Below are positions 16,601 to 25,507 of a stretch of 64,000 bases of DNA, one piece after another. The notes under the pieces are model-generated. The model was given only the letters and a program-made list of their open reading frames with translations. It was not told the DNA's origin and did no database searches. Each line of letters begins with the position of its first letter. Positions within the stretch are counted from its first letter, which is position 1. A program made the translations under genes and the position numbers. Source of the stretch: Streptomyces sp. BK208 (GTDB taxonomy: Bacteria > Actinomycetota > Actinomycetes > Streptomycetales > Streptomycetaceae); contig NZ_SOAV01000015.1 of NCBI RefSeq assembly GCF_004364245.1, positions 62,001 through 126,000 of the forward strand, given 5' to 3'.

Positions 16601-18148
16601 TCAGCCCATGCCCGGCCCGGCCGTGCCGGACAGCGCCTCCAGGTCGCTCTTGCGCACCCGGATCACCAGCCATGCCGTGGCCAGGGCGAGTACGGCCATG
16701 GCGGCAGCGGGGATGAAGGCCGCGCTGATGCCCTGGGCCAGCACCTCGTGCGACCAGGGAGCGGGCAGCTGGTGCGTCCGCGCGAACTCCGCCTTCTGCT
16801 CCGGCGACGCGTTGGCGAGGAAGTCCGGCACCTGTGTCTTGGCCTCGTCCCTGCTGGCCGTGCCGAAGACCGTGGTCAGGATGGCCAGACCGATCGAGCC
16901 GCCCACCTGCTGCATCGCGTTGAGCAGCCCCGACGCGGCGCCCGCCTCGTGCTGGGCGACCCCGGAGACGGCGGTCAGCGTCAGTGTCACGAAGTTCAGC
17001 CCCATGCCGAAACCGAAGATCAGCATCGGTCCCAGGATGCCGCCGACGTAGGAGCTGTCGGAGCTGATCAGGGCCTGCCAGCCGAGCCCGATCGCGGCGA
17101 GCGTCGAGCCCGCGACCATGAAGGGTTTGGGACCGAAGACGGGGAGGAACCGCTGCGACAGGCCCGCACCCAGCGCGATCACGACCGTGACCGGCAGGAA
17201 GGCCAGGCCGGCTTCGATGGGGGTGTAGCCGAGCACGTTCTGGACGAACAGCACGATGTAGAAGAACATGCCGAACATCGCCGCGGCCAGGCACAGCATG
17301 ATCACGTACGTGCCGGAGCGGTTGCGGTCGGCGAACATCTTCAGCGGTGTGATCGGTTCCTTGGCCCGCTGCTCGATGAAGACGAAGGCCGCCAGCAGGA
17401 CCGCGGCCGCCGCGAAGGAGCCGATGGTCAGGTTGTCCCGCCAGCCCTTGTCCGCGGCCCGGATGAAGCCGTAGACGAGCGACGCCATGCCTGCCGTGGA
17501 AGTCACGGCGCCGGCTATGTCGAAGCGGCCGGAGTGGCGTTCGGACTCGCTGATGTAGAGCGGTGCGAGCACGGCGATCAACAGGCCGATCGGCACGTTG
17601 ACGAAGAGCACCCAGCGCCAGTCGAGCCACTCGGTGAGCATGCCGCCCGCCAGCAGGCCGATGGCGCCGCCGCCCGCGGAGACGGCGGCGAAGACACCGA
17701 AGGCCCGGTTGCGTTCCGGTCCCTCGGGGAAGGTCGTGGTGATCAGGGCCAGCGATGTGGGCGACGCGATGGCGCCGCCCATGCCCTGGAGGACGCGCGC
17801 CGCCAGCAGCTGCCAGGGCTCCTGGGCGAAGCCGCCGAGCAGCGAGGCGAAGGTGAACAGCAGGATGCCGGTCATGAAGACCCGACGCCTGCCGAGGATG
17901 TCGCCGGCTCGGCCGCCGAGCAGCAGCAGCCCGCCGAAGGTGAGCGTGTACGCGCTGACGACCCAGGTGAGGTCGGTGGTGCTGAACGCGAGCGCGCTCT
18001 GGATGTGCGGGAGCGCGATGTTCACAATCGTCGCGTCGAGTACGACCATGAGTTGGCAGGCCGCGATGACGGCGAGTGCGATGCCGGGATGCCCCTCCCG
18101 GCGGGCCGCTCCCGGCTTCTGGTCTTTGGACAGAGAAGAGGTTGTCAC
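16601..18148 (-). CDS. DHA2-family MFS multidrug efflux transporter
   Basis: 515 residues with about fourteen membrane segments. Motif C-like and DHA2 signatures are present: MVVLDATIVNIALPHIQ in helix 1, WVVSAYTLTFGGLLLLGGRAGD with GRRRVF between helices 2 and 3, RVLQGMGGAIASPTSLALI in helix 4 and WRWVLFVNVPIG in helix 6. These are proton-drug antiporters of the EmrB/QacA type. GTG 18148 follows GGGGGA. The gene is divergent from a TetR regulator with two operators between them, so it is very likely repressed by that regulator and induced by its substrate, which is unknown. Confidence 0.93.
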   Translation of the reverse strand: MTTSSLSKDQKPGAARREGHPGIALAVIAACQLMVVLDATIVNIALPHIQSALAFSTTDLTWVVSAYTLTFGGLLLLGGRAGDILGRRRVFMTGILLFTFASLLGGFAQEPWQLLAARVLQGMGGAIASPTSLALITTTFPEGPERNRAFGVFAAVSAGGGAIGLLAGGMLTEWLDWRWVLFVNVPIGLLIAVLAPLYISESERHSGRFDIAGAVTSTAGMASLVYGFIRAADKGWRDNLTIGSFAAAAVLLAAFVFIEQRAKEPITPLKMFADRNRSGTYVIMLCLAAAMFGMFFYIVLFVQNVLGYTPIEAGLAFLPVTVVIALGAGLSQRFLPVFGPKPFMVAGSTLAAIGLGWQALISSDSSYVGGILGPMLIFGFGMGLNFVTLTLTAVSGVAQHEAGAASGLLNAMQQVGGSIGLAILTTVFGTASRDEAKTQVPDFLANASPEQKAEFARTHQLPAPWSHEVLAQGISAAFIPAAAMAVLALATAWLVIRVRKSDLEALSGTAGPGMG

Positions 18149-18170
18149 TATGTGTCCCCCACGATGACTT

Positions 18171-18190
18171 AGTGAACGCCCGCGTTCACT
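18171..18190. promoter_or_regulatory. TetR operator 1
   Basis: Near-perfect palindrome AGTGAACGCCCGCGTTCACT just upstream of the efflux gene. It is the same nine-base half-site as the second operator. Confidence 0.8.
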
Positions 18191-18218
18191 GTTGCTTCAA
18201 CGTTAGTGACTCGAAGAC

Positions 18219-18238
18219 AGTGAACGCAACCGTTCACT
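18219..18238. promoter_or_regulatory. TetR operator 2
   Basis: AGTGAACGCAACCGTTCACT, with its centre 48 bp from that of operator 1. Two matching operators in a divergent promoter region suggest joint control of the efflux gene and the regulator. Confidence 0.8.
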
Positions 18239-18335
18239 TAGCGAGCCGTCGTGCGTCCGGTCCCCCGTTGCGGGCGCGCGATGAACGCCTTATCCCCGAA
18301 TACCCGTTTTCACCGCTTTTCTGGAGGCCTCCGAC

Positions 18336-18956
18336 ATGGTTGCTTCGCACTGGGTGGCCGCCTCCGCCCAGACGCCCTCCCGCCGGCGAGGTGCGGTCCT
18401 GGAGCGCGCCATCCTCGAAGCCGCGCTGGACCAGCTGGGCACCGTCGGCTGGAACGGCCTGACGATGGAGGGCGTGGCCGCGAGCGCGCAGACCGGCAAG
18501 GCGGCCGTCTACCGGCGATGGCCCTCGAAGGAGGACCTCGTCGCGGACGCGCTGCGGTCCGGGCTGCCGGACTTCGACACGGTCCCCGACCTCGGGAGCG
18601 TGCGCGAGGACCTGGTCGAGCTGTGCCGCAGGGCGCGCGACGCGATGTACTCCCGGCCCGGTTTCGCGCTGCGTTCGGTGATTCACGAATGCGACACGAC
18701 GCAGGCCGAGCGTTTCCACGCGGTGATCATCAAAGGTGTGGTGGAGCCGACCCTCGCGATGATCCGCGAGGTCGTCAACCGGGGAATGGCGCGGGGGGAG
18801 GTGCGGCATGACGCGGCCAACGGGTACGTCTTCGATGCCATCCCGGCGATGATGATGTATCGCGCGAAGATTTGTGCAAGTGAATGGACGGACCGCGAGC
18901 TCGAGGAAATGATCGACCAGCTGATGGTCCCGCTGCTGCGGCCCGACGGCCCCTGA
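18336..18956 (+). CDS. TetR-family repressor of the adjacent efflux pump
   Basis: 206 residues. The DNA-binding domain occupies about residues 20-70 (AILEAALDQLGTVGWNGLTMEGVAASAQTGKAAVYRRWPSKEDLV), with the typical TetR helix-turn-helix. The rest is an alpha-helical ligand-binding domain of the TetR_C_11-like type. ATG 18336 follows GGAGG. Position and the twin palindromes upstream point to repression of the divergent DHA2 transporter and of itself. The inducer is not deducible. Confidence 0.92.
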   Translation: MVASHWVAASAQTPSRRRGAVLERAILEAALDQLGTVGWNGLTMEGVAASAQTGKAAVYRRWPSKEDLVADALRSGLPDFDTVPDLGSVREDLVELCRRARDAMYSRPGFALRSVIHECDTTQAERFHAVIIKGVVEPTLAMIREVVNRGMARGEVRHDAANGYVFDAIPAMMMYRAKICASEWTDRELEEMIDQLMVPLLRPDGP

Positions 18957-19037
18957 ACCAGGCCGCCGAGCAGCCCCGGACGCGTTCGGGGACCGGGGTG
19001 TCGCCGGAGGTTCGCGGCGGCGTAGGCTAAGGGCGTC

Positions 19038-19739
19038 ATGCCGTACGAACCCCCTACTCACACCGTCGAGCGCTCCCTTCGCGCCACGACCGGAGCGAAG
19101 ATCATTGCCGGTGTCGACGAGGTGGGGCGCGGTGCGTGGGCCGGTCCGGTCACCGTCTGTGCCGCGATCACCGGACTGCGCCGGCCCCCGGCCGGCCTGA
19201 CCGACTCCAAGCTCCTCACCATCAAGCGGCGCACCGAACTCGCCGTTGAGCTGCACACCTGGGTCACGTCCTATGCCCTGGGGCACGCCTCGCCGGAGGA
19301 GATCGACGCGCTGGGTATGACCGCCGCGCTGCGACTGGCGGCGGGGCGGGCCCTGGAGGCCCTGCCGGTCAGGCCCGAAGCCGTCATCCTCGACGGCAAG
19401 CACGACTATCTCGGGGCGCCTTGGCGGGTCCGTACGGTGATCAAGGGCGATCAGTCCTGCGTCGCCGTCGCGGCGGCCTCGGTGCTTGCCAAGGTTCAGC
19501 GCGACAAAATGATGGCCGAACTGGGTGTCGACCATGCAGACTTCGGTTTTGCGGACAACGCCGGGTATCCGTCGCCCGTGCACAAGGCCGCACTGGAGGA
19601 GCGGGGCCCCACCCCGCACCACCGCTTGTCGTGGGCGTATCTTGATGCGCTGCCCCAGTGGCGGCACCTCAAGAAGGTCCGCACTTGGACGGACGCAAGC
19701 GTTCCGGCCATGAACGGTCAGCTCGGCTTCGACTTCTGA
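19038..19739 (+). CDS. rnhB: Ribonuclease HII
   Basis: 233 residues. Type 2 RNase H that nicks the RNA strand of RNA-DNA hybrids and removes misincorporated ribonucleotides. The DEDD metal site is visible: IAGVDEVGRGAWAGPV (Asp and Glu), VILDGKHDYL (Asp) and the later DHADFGFADNAGYPSPVH segment. TAGGCT at 19024-19029 gives a very short or absent leader before ATG 19038. It is followed on the same strand by an unknown gene. Confidence 0.95.
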   Translation: MPYEPPTHTVERSLRATTGAKIIAGVDEVGRGAWAGPVTVCAAITGLRRPPAGLTDSKLLTIKRRTELAVELHTWVTSYALGHASPEEIDALGMTAALRLAAGRALEALPVRPEAVILDGKHDYLGAPWRVRTVIKGDQSCVAVAAASVLAKVQRDKMMAELGVDHADFGFADNAGYPSPVHKAALEERGPTPHHRLSWAYLDALPQWRHLKKVRTWTDASVPAMNGQLGFDF

Positions 19740-19807
19740 CCGTTGCGCTCGCAGGCAGGTGCCACCCGCCGACGCGAGCCGCACCAGTGTTTGATAAATA
19801 TCAGCTC

Positions 19808-20467
19808 ATGCCTCTCATTCCCGAGGAGCCTCAGATTCACGAGAAGGCCCAGGGTCCCCGCGCCACTCCGGCCAGTGGCCGCACCGCGTCGACCCCCCGC
19901 CCCGTACCCGGTCCCCGCCCCGCGGCTCCGCCGCGCCCCGGCCGTCCCGGCCCGGTGCGGCCGGCGCCGCCGGCGCAACGCGCGCCGCGCGACACCGCCG
20001 CGGCCAAGCCCGCACCCGCGGCCGTGCCCGCACCCGCGAGTCCGGCTGTCCCGGCCCCCGCTGCCGCCACCCCGGCCGCCCCGCAGGTCCAGTTGGTCCC
20101 GGCCACGCCCGACGGTGCGCTCGACGCCGCCGAAGAGGCCGTGGACCTGCTGCTGGACTCGGGGCGCGCTCCCGGGGACGTGCTGGTGATCACCACCGGT
20201 GACCCGCACCCGTGGGCGGCACACGAACTGTCCTTCGGCGATGCCGCCTACTGGGCGCAGCACGACGCGGGCGACGACGTCTTCTACACCGACGCCGCCC
20301 TCGCCGACCGTGCCGCGTCGCGAGCGGTGGTCGTGGTCGCGCTCAACGGAGGCCCCGAGGCCGCCGCTGTCACCGCCCTGGCCGCGGCCCACTCCCGGGC
20401 CGGTGCCCTGCTGATCGTCTGCGGCGACCCGCAGCGGATCAACTCGGTGCTGGGCGCGGGCGTCTGA
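19808..20467 (+). CDS. Conserved unknown protein with Pro/Ala-rich N-terminus
   Basis: 219 residues from ATG 19808. Residues 15-100 are Pro/Ala/Arg-rich low complexity. The rest looks folded (QLVPATPDGALDAAEEAVDLLL, GDVLVITTGDPHPWAAHELSF, AVVVVALNGGPEAAAV, LLIVCGDPQRINSVLGAG) with alternating beta strands and helices. I do not recognise a family. It lies 68 bp after rnhB. The start is preceded by unusually AT-rich DNA (TTTGATAAATATCAGCTC) and has no obvious ribosome-binding site, which suggests a leaderless message. No function is proposed. Confidence 0.7.
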   Translation: MPLIPEEPQIHEKAQGPRATPASGRTASTPRPVPGPRPAAPPRPGRPGPVRPAPPAQRAPRDTAAAKPAPAAVPAPASPAVPAPAAATPAAPQVQLVPATPDGALDAAEEAVDLLLDSGRAPGDVLVITTGDPHPWAAHELSFGDAAYWAQHDAGDDVFYTDAALADRAASRAVVVVALNGGPEAAAVTALAAAHSRAGALLIVCGDPQRINSVLGAGV

Positions 20468-20749
20468 GCCCTCCCCGTCCGGTGGGACGGGGCGCCGGTG
20501 CGCCACGGGGTGCAGGCCGCAGGACTGCGGGACTCCGGGACTGCGGAAACGCACGGTGGCGGTTTCGGCGCGCCCGATCGCGTCCGACGCAATCCGGGGA
20601 CTGCGTACGGGGTTCACTCGCGCGCAGGCCGGTTCGCCGACCGGGTGGGGGCCGGTCATGGCGGGTCGTGTATCGCCGTCCAGGCGGCTCGTGTGCGGGT
20701 CTGCGCGTCGCCGCTCGGGCCGGCCCCGGGCCCGTCGCTCGCGTGGGGT

Positions 20750-21364
20750 TCAGCGGGCCGCCGCGCGGCGCAGCACGTCCGAGGCGACGCCTCCGGTGCG
20801 CGGCGGCGGGGGTGGAGCCTCCGCCGTGGCGAAGGGCTCCGGTGCCGACGCCGCGTTGGGCCGACGCCCGCCGCGGCCCTCGCCGAGCACCTGCCAGCCG
20901 TCCCCGGTCAGCGTGATGTACGCGCCGCAGCGCAGCCCGTGCAGTGTGCACGCGTCCCGCAGCCCCCACATCCAGGCACCGTCCTCCTGTGTCCAACGCG
21001 CGTCGCCCTCACGGCAGTAGAGCAGCACGGCGGTGCGCACCGGGGTGCGGCGCCGCAGGTCGTGCGGGATGACGCGGCGCAACTGGGAGAGCAGGGCGTT
21101 GCGGAAGAGCCATCCGTCGGCGGGGGAGCGGCGGCTGGTGAACGAGGCGCTGGCGCGCAGTCGTTCGTCCGGGTCGAGCACGGCCACGACCGCCGTCGCC
21201 GGTTCGGGGCGGTGGCGCGCGTGCAGCCCGCTGACGATCTCCCGCGGATTGCGCAGCAGCGGGATACCGGCGGCGGCCCACTCCGCCGGTTCGAGCATGC
21301 GAGTGGCGGAAGCGGCGGACGGTGAAAACGAGGCCGCCGAGGACGGAGCGAATCCGAAGGTCAC
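20750..21364 (-). CDS. Unknown conserved actinobacterial protein next to recQ
   Basis: 204 residues from GTG 21364, which has GGGAGGAAC directly upstream. The body (PAEWAAAGIPLLRNPREIVS, TAVVAVLDPDERLRASASF, GWLFRNALLSQLRRVIP, TAVLLYCREGDARW, LRDACTLHGLRCGAYITLT) has the strand-helix order of a JAB/RadC-like deaminase or metalloprotease fold. The metal motif HxH-x7-S-x2-D is not visible, so this is only a weak resemblance. The C-terminus is Pro-rich. It is divergent from recQ, with about 290 bp between the starts. I do not assign a function. Confidence 0.6.
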   Translation of the reverse strand: MTFGFAPSSAASFSPSAASATRMLEPAEWAAAGIPLLRNPREIVSGLHARHRPEPATAVVAVLDPDERLRASASFTSRRSPADGWLFRNALLSQLRRVIPHDLRRRTPVRTAVLLYCREGDARWTQEDGAWMWGLRDACTLHGLRCGAYITLTGDGWQVLGEGRGGRRPNAASAPEPFATAEAPPPPPRTGGVASDVLRRAAAR

Positions 21365-21653
21365 GTTCCTCCCTTCGGCTACGCGCCCACACTGCGGGCA
21401 GGGTCGGATTCGGGGAGCGCGCACCGCAGCGATGCCCTGCCGGAGACTCGGAAGGGCCCTGCGGGGAGCGGACTTCAATTCTTCCTGTCGAACTCAGATG
21501 CGGCAACGAGCAATTGGGACCGAGGACCCATATCAGCCGATGTGCGTTCTATATCCCTACCCGGAGTGGTGCCGGGTGACGCATGGGACGCGGCGCGCGC
21601 CGCCACCCCCTCCTGATTCGCCGATTGTCGGTGCCATCGGGTTGCATGGGGGG

Positions 21654-23813
21654 ATGGACCACGTGGAACTGCGTACCGAAGCCGACGCCGTCCTCGCCGA
21701 GCTGGTCGGCGACCGGGACGGTTCCGCGCGGCTGCGGGAGGATCAGTGGCAGGCCGTCGCGGCCCTGGTGGAGGAGCACCGGCGTGCTCTCGTGGTGCAG
21801 CGCACCGGCTGGGGCAAGTCGGCCGTGTACTTCGTCGCCACCGCTCTGCTGCGCCGGCGCGGCGCGGGGCCCACGGTGATCATCTCGCCGCTGCTGGCGC
21901 TCATGCGCAACCAGGTCGAGTCGGCCGCGCGGGCGGGGATCCGGGCGCGCACGATCAACTCGGCCAACCCGGAGGAGTGGGAAACGGTCTACGGCGAGGT
22001 CGAGCGGGGCGAGACCGACGTTCTTCTCGTGAGCCCGGAACGCCTCAATTCCGTGGACTTCCGCGACCAGGTGCTGCCGAGGCTCGCGGCCACGACCGGT
22101 CTCCTCGTGGTGGACGAGGCGCACTGCATCTCCGACTGGGGTCACGACTTCCGCCCCGACTACCGGCGCCTGCGCACGATGCTGGCCGAGCTGCCGCCCG
22201 GGGTCCCCGTGCTGGCCACCACCGCCACCGCCAACGCGCGGGTCACGGCCGACGTGGCGGAGCAGCTGGGCACGGGGGGCGGGGACGCCCTGGTGCTGCG
22301 GGGACCGCTCGACCGGGAGAGTCTCCGCCTGGGCGTGCTCGAGCTGCCCGACGCGGCGCACCGGCTGGCGTGGCTGGGGGAGCGGCTCGGGGATCTGCCG
22401 GGGTCCGGGATCATCTACACGCTGACGGTGGCGGCCGCCGAGGAGGTGGCTGCGTTCCTGCGGCAGCGCGGCTACCCGGTGGCCTCCTACACGGGGAAGA
22501 CCGAGAACGCCGACCGGTTGCAGGCCGAGGAGGACCTGCTGGCGAACCGGGTGAAGGCGCTCGTGGCCACTTCGGCCCTCGGCATGGGTTTCGACAAGCC
22601 AGACCTCGGCTTCGTCGTGCACCTGGGATCACCCTCGTCCCCGATCGCCTACTACCAGCAGGTGGGGCGCGCGGGACGTGGTGTGGACCATGCGGACGTC
22701 CTGCTGCTGCCGGGGCGGGAGGACGAGGCGATCTGGGCGTACTTCGCCTCGGTGGGCTTCCCGCCCGAGGAGCAGGTGCGGCGCACGCTGGTGGTGCTGG
22801 AGGAGGCGGGGCGGCCGATGTCCCTGCCGGCGCTCGAGCCGCTGGTGGACCTCCGCCGTTCGCGGCTGGAGACGATGCTCAAGGTGCTCGACGTGGACGG
22901 CGCGGTCAAGCGCGTGAAGGGCGGCTGGACCGCCACGGGCCGGCCGTGGGTGTACGACGCGGAGCGGTACGCGTGGGTGGCCCGGCAGCGGCAGGCGGAG
23001 CAGCAGGCCATGCGGGACTACGTGGCCACCACCGGGTGCCGGATGGAGTTCCTGCAACGGCAGCTGGACGACGAGAAGGCCTCCCCGTGCGGGCGCTGTG
23101 ACACCTGCGCCGGGCCCTGGCTGGACCCCGCCGTCTCCGCAGCCTCCCTCGCGGCGGCGACGGGGGAGCTGGACCGGCCGGGCGTGGAGGTCGAGCCGCG
23201 CAAGATGTGGCCGACCGGCCTCGCCGCGGTGGGTATGGACCTCAAGGGCCGTATTCCCGCAGGTCAGCAGGCCATGACCGGGCGGGCGCTGGGAAGGCTC
23301 TCGGACATCGGCTGGGGCAACCGGCTGCGCCCGTTGCTGGCGGCGCAGGCGGCGGACGGCCCCGTCCCGGACGACGTGCTGGCCGCCGTCGTGACGGTGC
23401 TGGCCGACTGGGCCCGCTCACCGGGCGGCTGGGCCGACGGCTCTCCCGACGCGGTGGCGAGGCCCGTGGGCGTCGTCGCCATGCCCTCCCGCAGCCGCCC
23501 CCAGCTGGTCTCCTCGCTCGCCGAGGGGGTGGCGCGGGTCGGCAGGCTCCCGCTGCTGGGCACCCTCGCCCACACCCCGCAGGCCGACGAGCACGCCGCC
23601 CACCGCAGCAACTCCGCCCAGCGGCTGCGCGCCCTGGCCGAGTCGTTCACCGTGCCCGGCGATCTCGCCGCCGCCCTGGCGGGCACCCCCGGCCCCGTCC
23701 TCCTCGTCGACGACTACACCGACTCCGGCTGGACCCTGGCCGTGGGCGCGCGCCTGCTGCGCCGGGCCGGTGCCGCCGAGGTGCTCCCACTCGTCCTCGC
23801 CCTGGCGGGGTAG
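21654..23813 (+). CDS. RecQ-family DNA helicase with phosphoribosyltransferase-like C-terminus
   Basis: 719 residues. The helicase core has Walker A TGWGKS (residues 51-56), DEAH box VVDEAHCISDWGHDFRPDYRRL with the RecQ aromatic loop, motif V SALGMGFDKPD and motif VI QQVGRAGRG. Zinc-ligand cysteines follow in CRMEFLQRQ and CGRCDTC, then a winged-helix region. Instead of the usual HRDC domain, the last 230 residues end in VLLVDDYTDSGWTLAVGARL, the PRPP-binding signature of ComF-type phosphoribosyltransferases, with VVAMPSRSRP upstream as in that fold. ATG 21654 is the first start in good codon context; its ribosome-binding site (GGGGGG) is weak. RecQ unwinds 3' to 5' in recombination repair; the role of the tail is open. 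Confidence 0.9.
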   Translation: MDHVELRTEADAVLAELVGDRDGSARLREDQWQAVAALVEEHRRALVVQRTGWGKSAVYFVATALLRRRGAGPTVIISPLLALMRNQVESAARAGIRARTINSANPEEWETVYGEVERGETDVLLVSPERLNSVDFRDQVLPRLAATTGLLVVDEAHCISDWGHDFRPDYRRLRTMLAELPPGVPVLATTATANARVTADVAEQLGTGGGDALVLRGPLDRESLRLGVLELPDAAHRLAWLGERLGDLPGSGIIYTLTVAAAEEVAAFLRQRGYPVASYTGKTENADRLQAEEDLLANRVKALVATSALGMGFDKPDLGFVVHLGSPSSPIAYYQQVGRAGRGVDHADVLLLPGREDEAIWAYFASVGFPPEEQVRRTLVVLEEAGRPMSLPALEPLVDLRRSRLETMLKVLDVDGAVKRVKGGWTATGRPWVYDAERYAWVARQRQAEQQAMRDYVATTGCRMEFLQRQLDDEKASPCGRCDTCAGPWLDPAVSAASLAAATGELDRPGVEVEPRKMWPTGLAAVGMDLKGRIPAGQQAMTGRALGRLSDIGWGNRLRPLLAAQAADGPVPDDVLAAVVTVLADWARSPGGWADGSPDAVARPVGVVAMPSRSRPQLVSSLAEGVARVGRLPLLGTLAHTPQADEHAAHRSNSAQRLRALAESFTVPGDLAAALAGTPGPVLLVDDYTDSGWTLAVGARLLRRAGAAEVLPLVLALAG

Positions 23814-23892
23814 GCGAGGGGCCTCGGGTCGCCGGCCCTGCCTGAGCTAGGCCCCGCGGTGATGAGGGGGGATGACATGGTCCTGTTGACAG

Positions 23893-23901
23893 TTATCCAC
23901 A
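23893..23901 (+). promoter_or_regulatory. DnaA-box-like nonamer next to a TTGACA -35
   Basis: TTATCCACA equals the E. coli DnaA-box consensus and differs from the Streptomyces form TTGTCCACA by one base. It immediately follows TTGACA (23886-23891) upstream of the DUF4192 gene. A single box is weak evidence of DnaA binding. Confidence 0.3.
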
Positions 23902-23941
23902 GGGCAAAGCGGAACATGCCGATCCGCGAGATCGTCGAGCC

Positions 23942-25507
23942 ATGACGAACCACAGCGAAACGACTGGATCCTCCGACAACGGTGACATCACGGAAGCCTC
24001 GGAGTCGTCCCGGGCGGACCACGCCCCGTACGGGGGCCCCGCGGACGAGCACCAGGTCACCCTGCGCACCCCCGCCGAGCTCGCCGACGCCCTGCCGTAC
24101 CTGCTCGGGTACCGCCCCGAGGACAGCATCGTCCTGGCCGCCCTGCGCGAGAAGGACGGGCGGGGTCGTTTCGGCGGGCGCGCACGACTCGGCATCCCGG
24201 CCTGCCCGGACGACTGGGCGGGCGCGGCCGGACAACTGGTCCACGGCCTGGTGACCGGGAGCGAGCGGCGAGGGGTGCGCCCCGAGCAGATGGTCGCCTA
24301 CCTGTGCCAGGAACCGGGTCCGGGCGAGACCGGACGGGACGTGATGGAGCGGCTGCGGCCGCTGGCCCAGAAGCTGCGCGTCGAGTGCGGTGCCCTGGAC
24401 GTGCCCGTCGTGGAGGCGCTGTGCATCTCGGCCGGGCGCTTCTGGTCGTACTGCTGCGACGAGGAGGCCTGCTGCCCGGCCGGCGGGCTCCCCATGGGAC
24501 TGCCGGGTACCTCGGTGCTGGCCGCGGCGGCGACCTACGCCGGTATCCAGGTACGCGGCTCGCTCGGCGAGCTGCGCGCCAGGCTGCTTCCGTGGGAGGA
24601 GGGGGCGGTGGCCGAGCAGACGGCCGCCCTCGACGCGTCCGCCACGACGCTGGTCTCCCGCATCCTGGACGCGGGCGGCCGCTCGGAGGTCGCCGAGGAG
24701 ACCCTGGAGACGGCGGAGCGGGTCATGCGGCGCCTCGCCGGGGCCCCGCCCGTGTCCGGCGTCCCGGCCGAGGACCTCCGCGACGACCACCTGCTCGGGC
24801 ACGACGAGGCGGCGGCCTTGATCCTCGGCCTGCAGGACCGTACGACACGGGACCGCGCGGCCGCGTGGATGGAGGGTGACGAGGCGGCACCCGCGTTGCG
24901 CCTCTGGCGGGCCCTGGCCCGCCGCTGCGTCGGGCCGTACGGCGAGCACGCGGCCGCGCCCCTCACCCTCGCGGGCTGGGTCGCCTGGTCCACCGGTGAC
25001 GAACTGGAAGCGCGGGAGGCGCTGGCCATGGCCCTCGGGGCGGACCCCGACTACCTCTTCGCCCGGCTCCTGCACCAGGCGTGCAACGAGGGCCTCGATC
25101 CAGAGTCGATCCGCCAGTGCCTGCGCGAGGGGCGGGAGGAGGGCGGACGCACCGGAGACGGCACCGCGGACGAGGCCGGACCCGGCGAAGCGCCCACGGG
25201 CCCGGACTGCGCCGGACCTCAGCCCGCAGAGCCCGCGGCCGCTCTGCCGCCGGGCCGCCGGCGCCGTGCCGGCACCCTCGCCCCGGCGGACGGTGCCCGG
25301 CGCGGGGCGAGGGTGCGGGCGCACGAACCGGGCGCCGGGACCGCACGCCCCCGCACCCCTTCCCCGGCCGGCCGCCCTGGGGCCGCACGGACGGGCCGGA
25401 GCCGCCTTCACGGTCCGGGGCCGGCCGCGGGCGGGCAGCGGGAAGTGCGCCCGCAAGGAGGGCGCGCGGGAGAGCGCGGGACCGGTGGTGACAGTGAGGG
25501 CTCCTGA
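23942..25507 (+). CDS. DUF4192 family protein
   Basis: 521 residues. From about residue 38 the sequence LRTPAELADALPYLLGYRPEDSIVLAAL is the hallmark start of actinobacterial DUF4192 proteins. This is followed by EALCISAGRFWSYCC with CCPAGGLPM, and by the helical repeats ALRLWRALARRC and LAGWVAWSTGDELEAREALAMALG near residue 340, all typical. The C-terminal 130 residues are Pro/Arg/Gly-rich and probably disordered. DUF4192 has no established activity. It lies 128 bp after the recQ-like gene. The start codon has no strong Shine-Dalgarno sequence. Confidence 0.82.
   Translation: MTNHSETTGSSDNGDITEASESSRADHAPYGGPADEHQVTLRTPAELADALPYLLGYRPEDSIVLAALREKDGRGRFGGRARLGIPACPDDWAGAAGQLVHGLVTGSERRGVRPEQMVAYLCQEPGPGETGRDVMERLRPLAQKLRVECGALDVPVVEALCISAGRFWSYCCDEEACCPAGGLPMGLPGTSVLAAAATYAGIQVRGSLGELRARLLPWEEGAVAEQTAALDASATTLVSRILDAGGRSEVAEETLETAERVMRRLAGAPPVSGVPAEDLRDDHLLGHDEAAALILGLQDRTTRDRAAAWMEGDEAAPALRLWRALARRCVGPYGEHAAAPLTLAGWVAWSTGDELEAREALAMALGADPDYLFARLLHQACNEGLDPESIRQCLREGREEGGRTGDGTADEAGPGEAPTGPDCAGPQPAEPAAALPPGRRRRAGTLAPADGARRGARVRAHEPGAGTARPRTPSPAGRPGAARTGRSRLHGPGPAAGGQREVRPQGGRAGERGTGGDSEGS

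Noticed and set aside
23893..23901. Replication origin
   Set aside because: A single DnaA-like box without a cluster, dnaA or dnaN.
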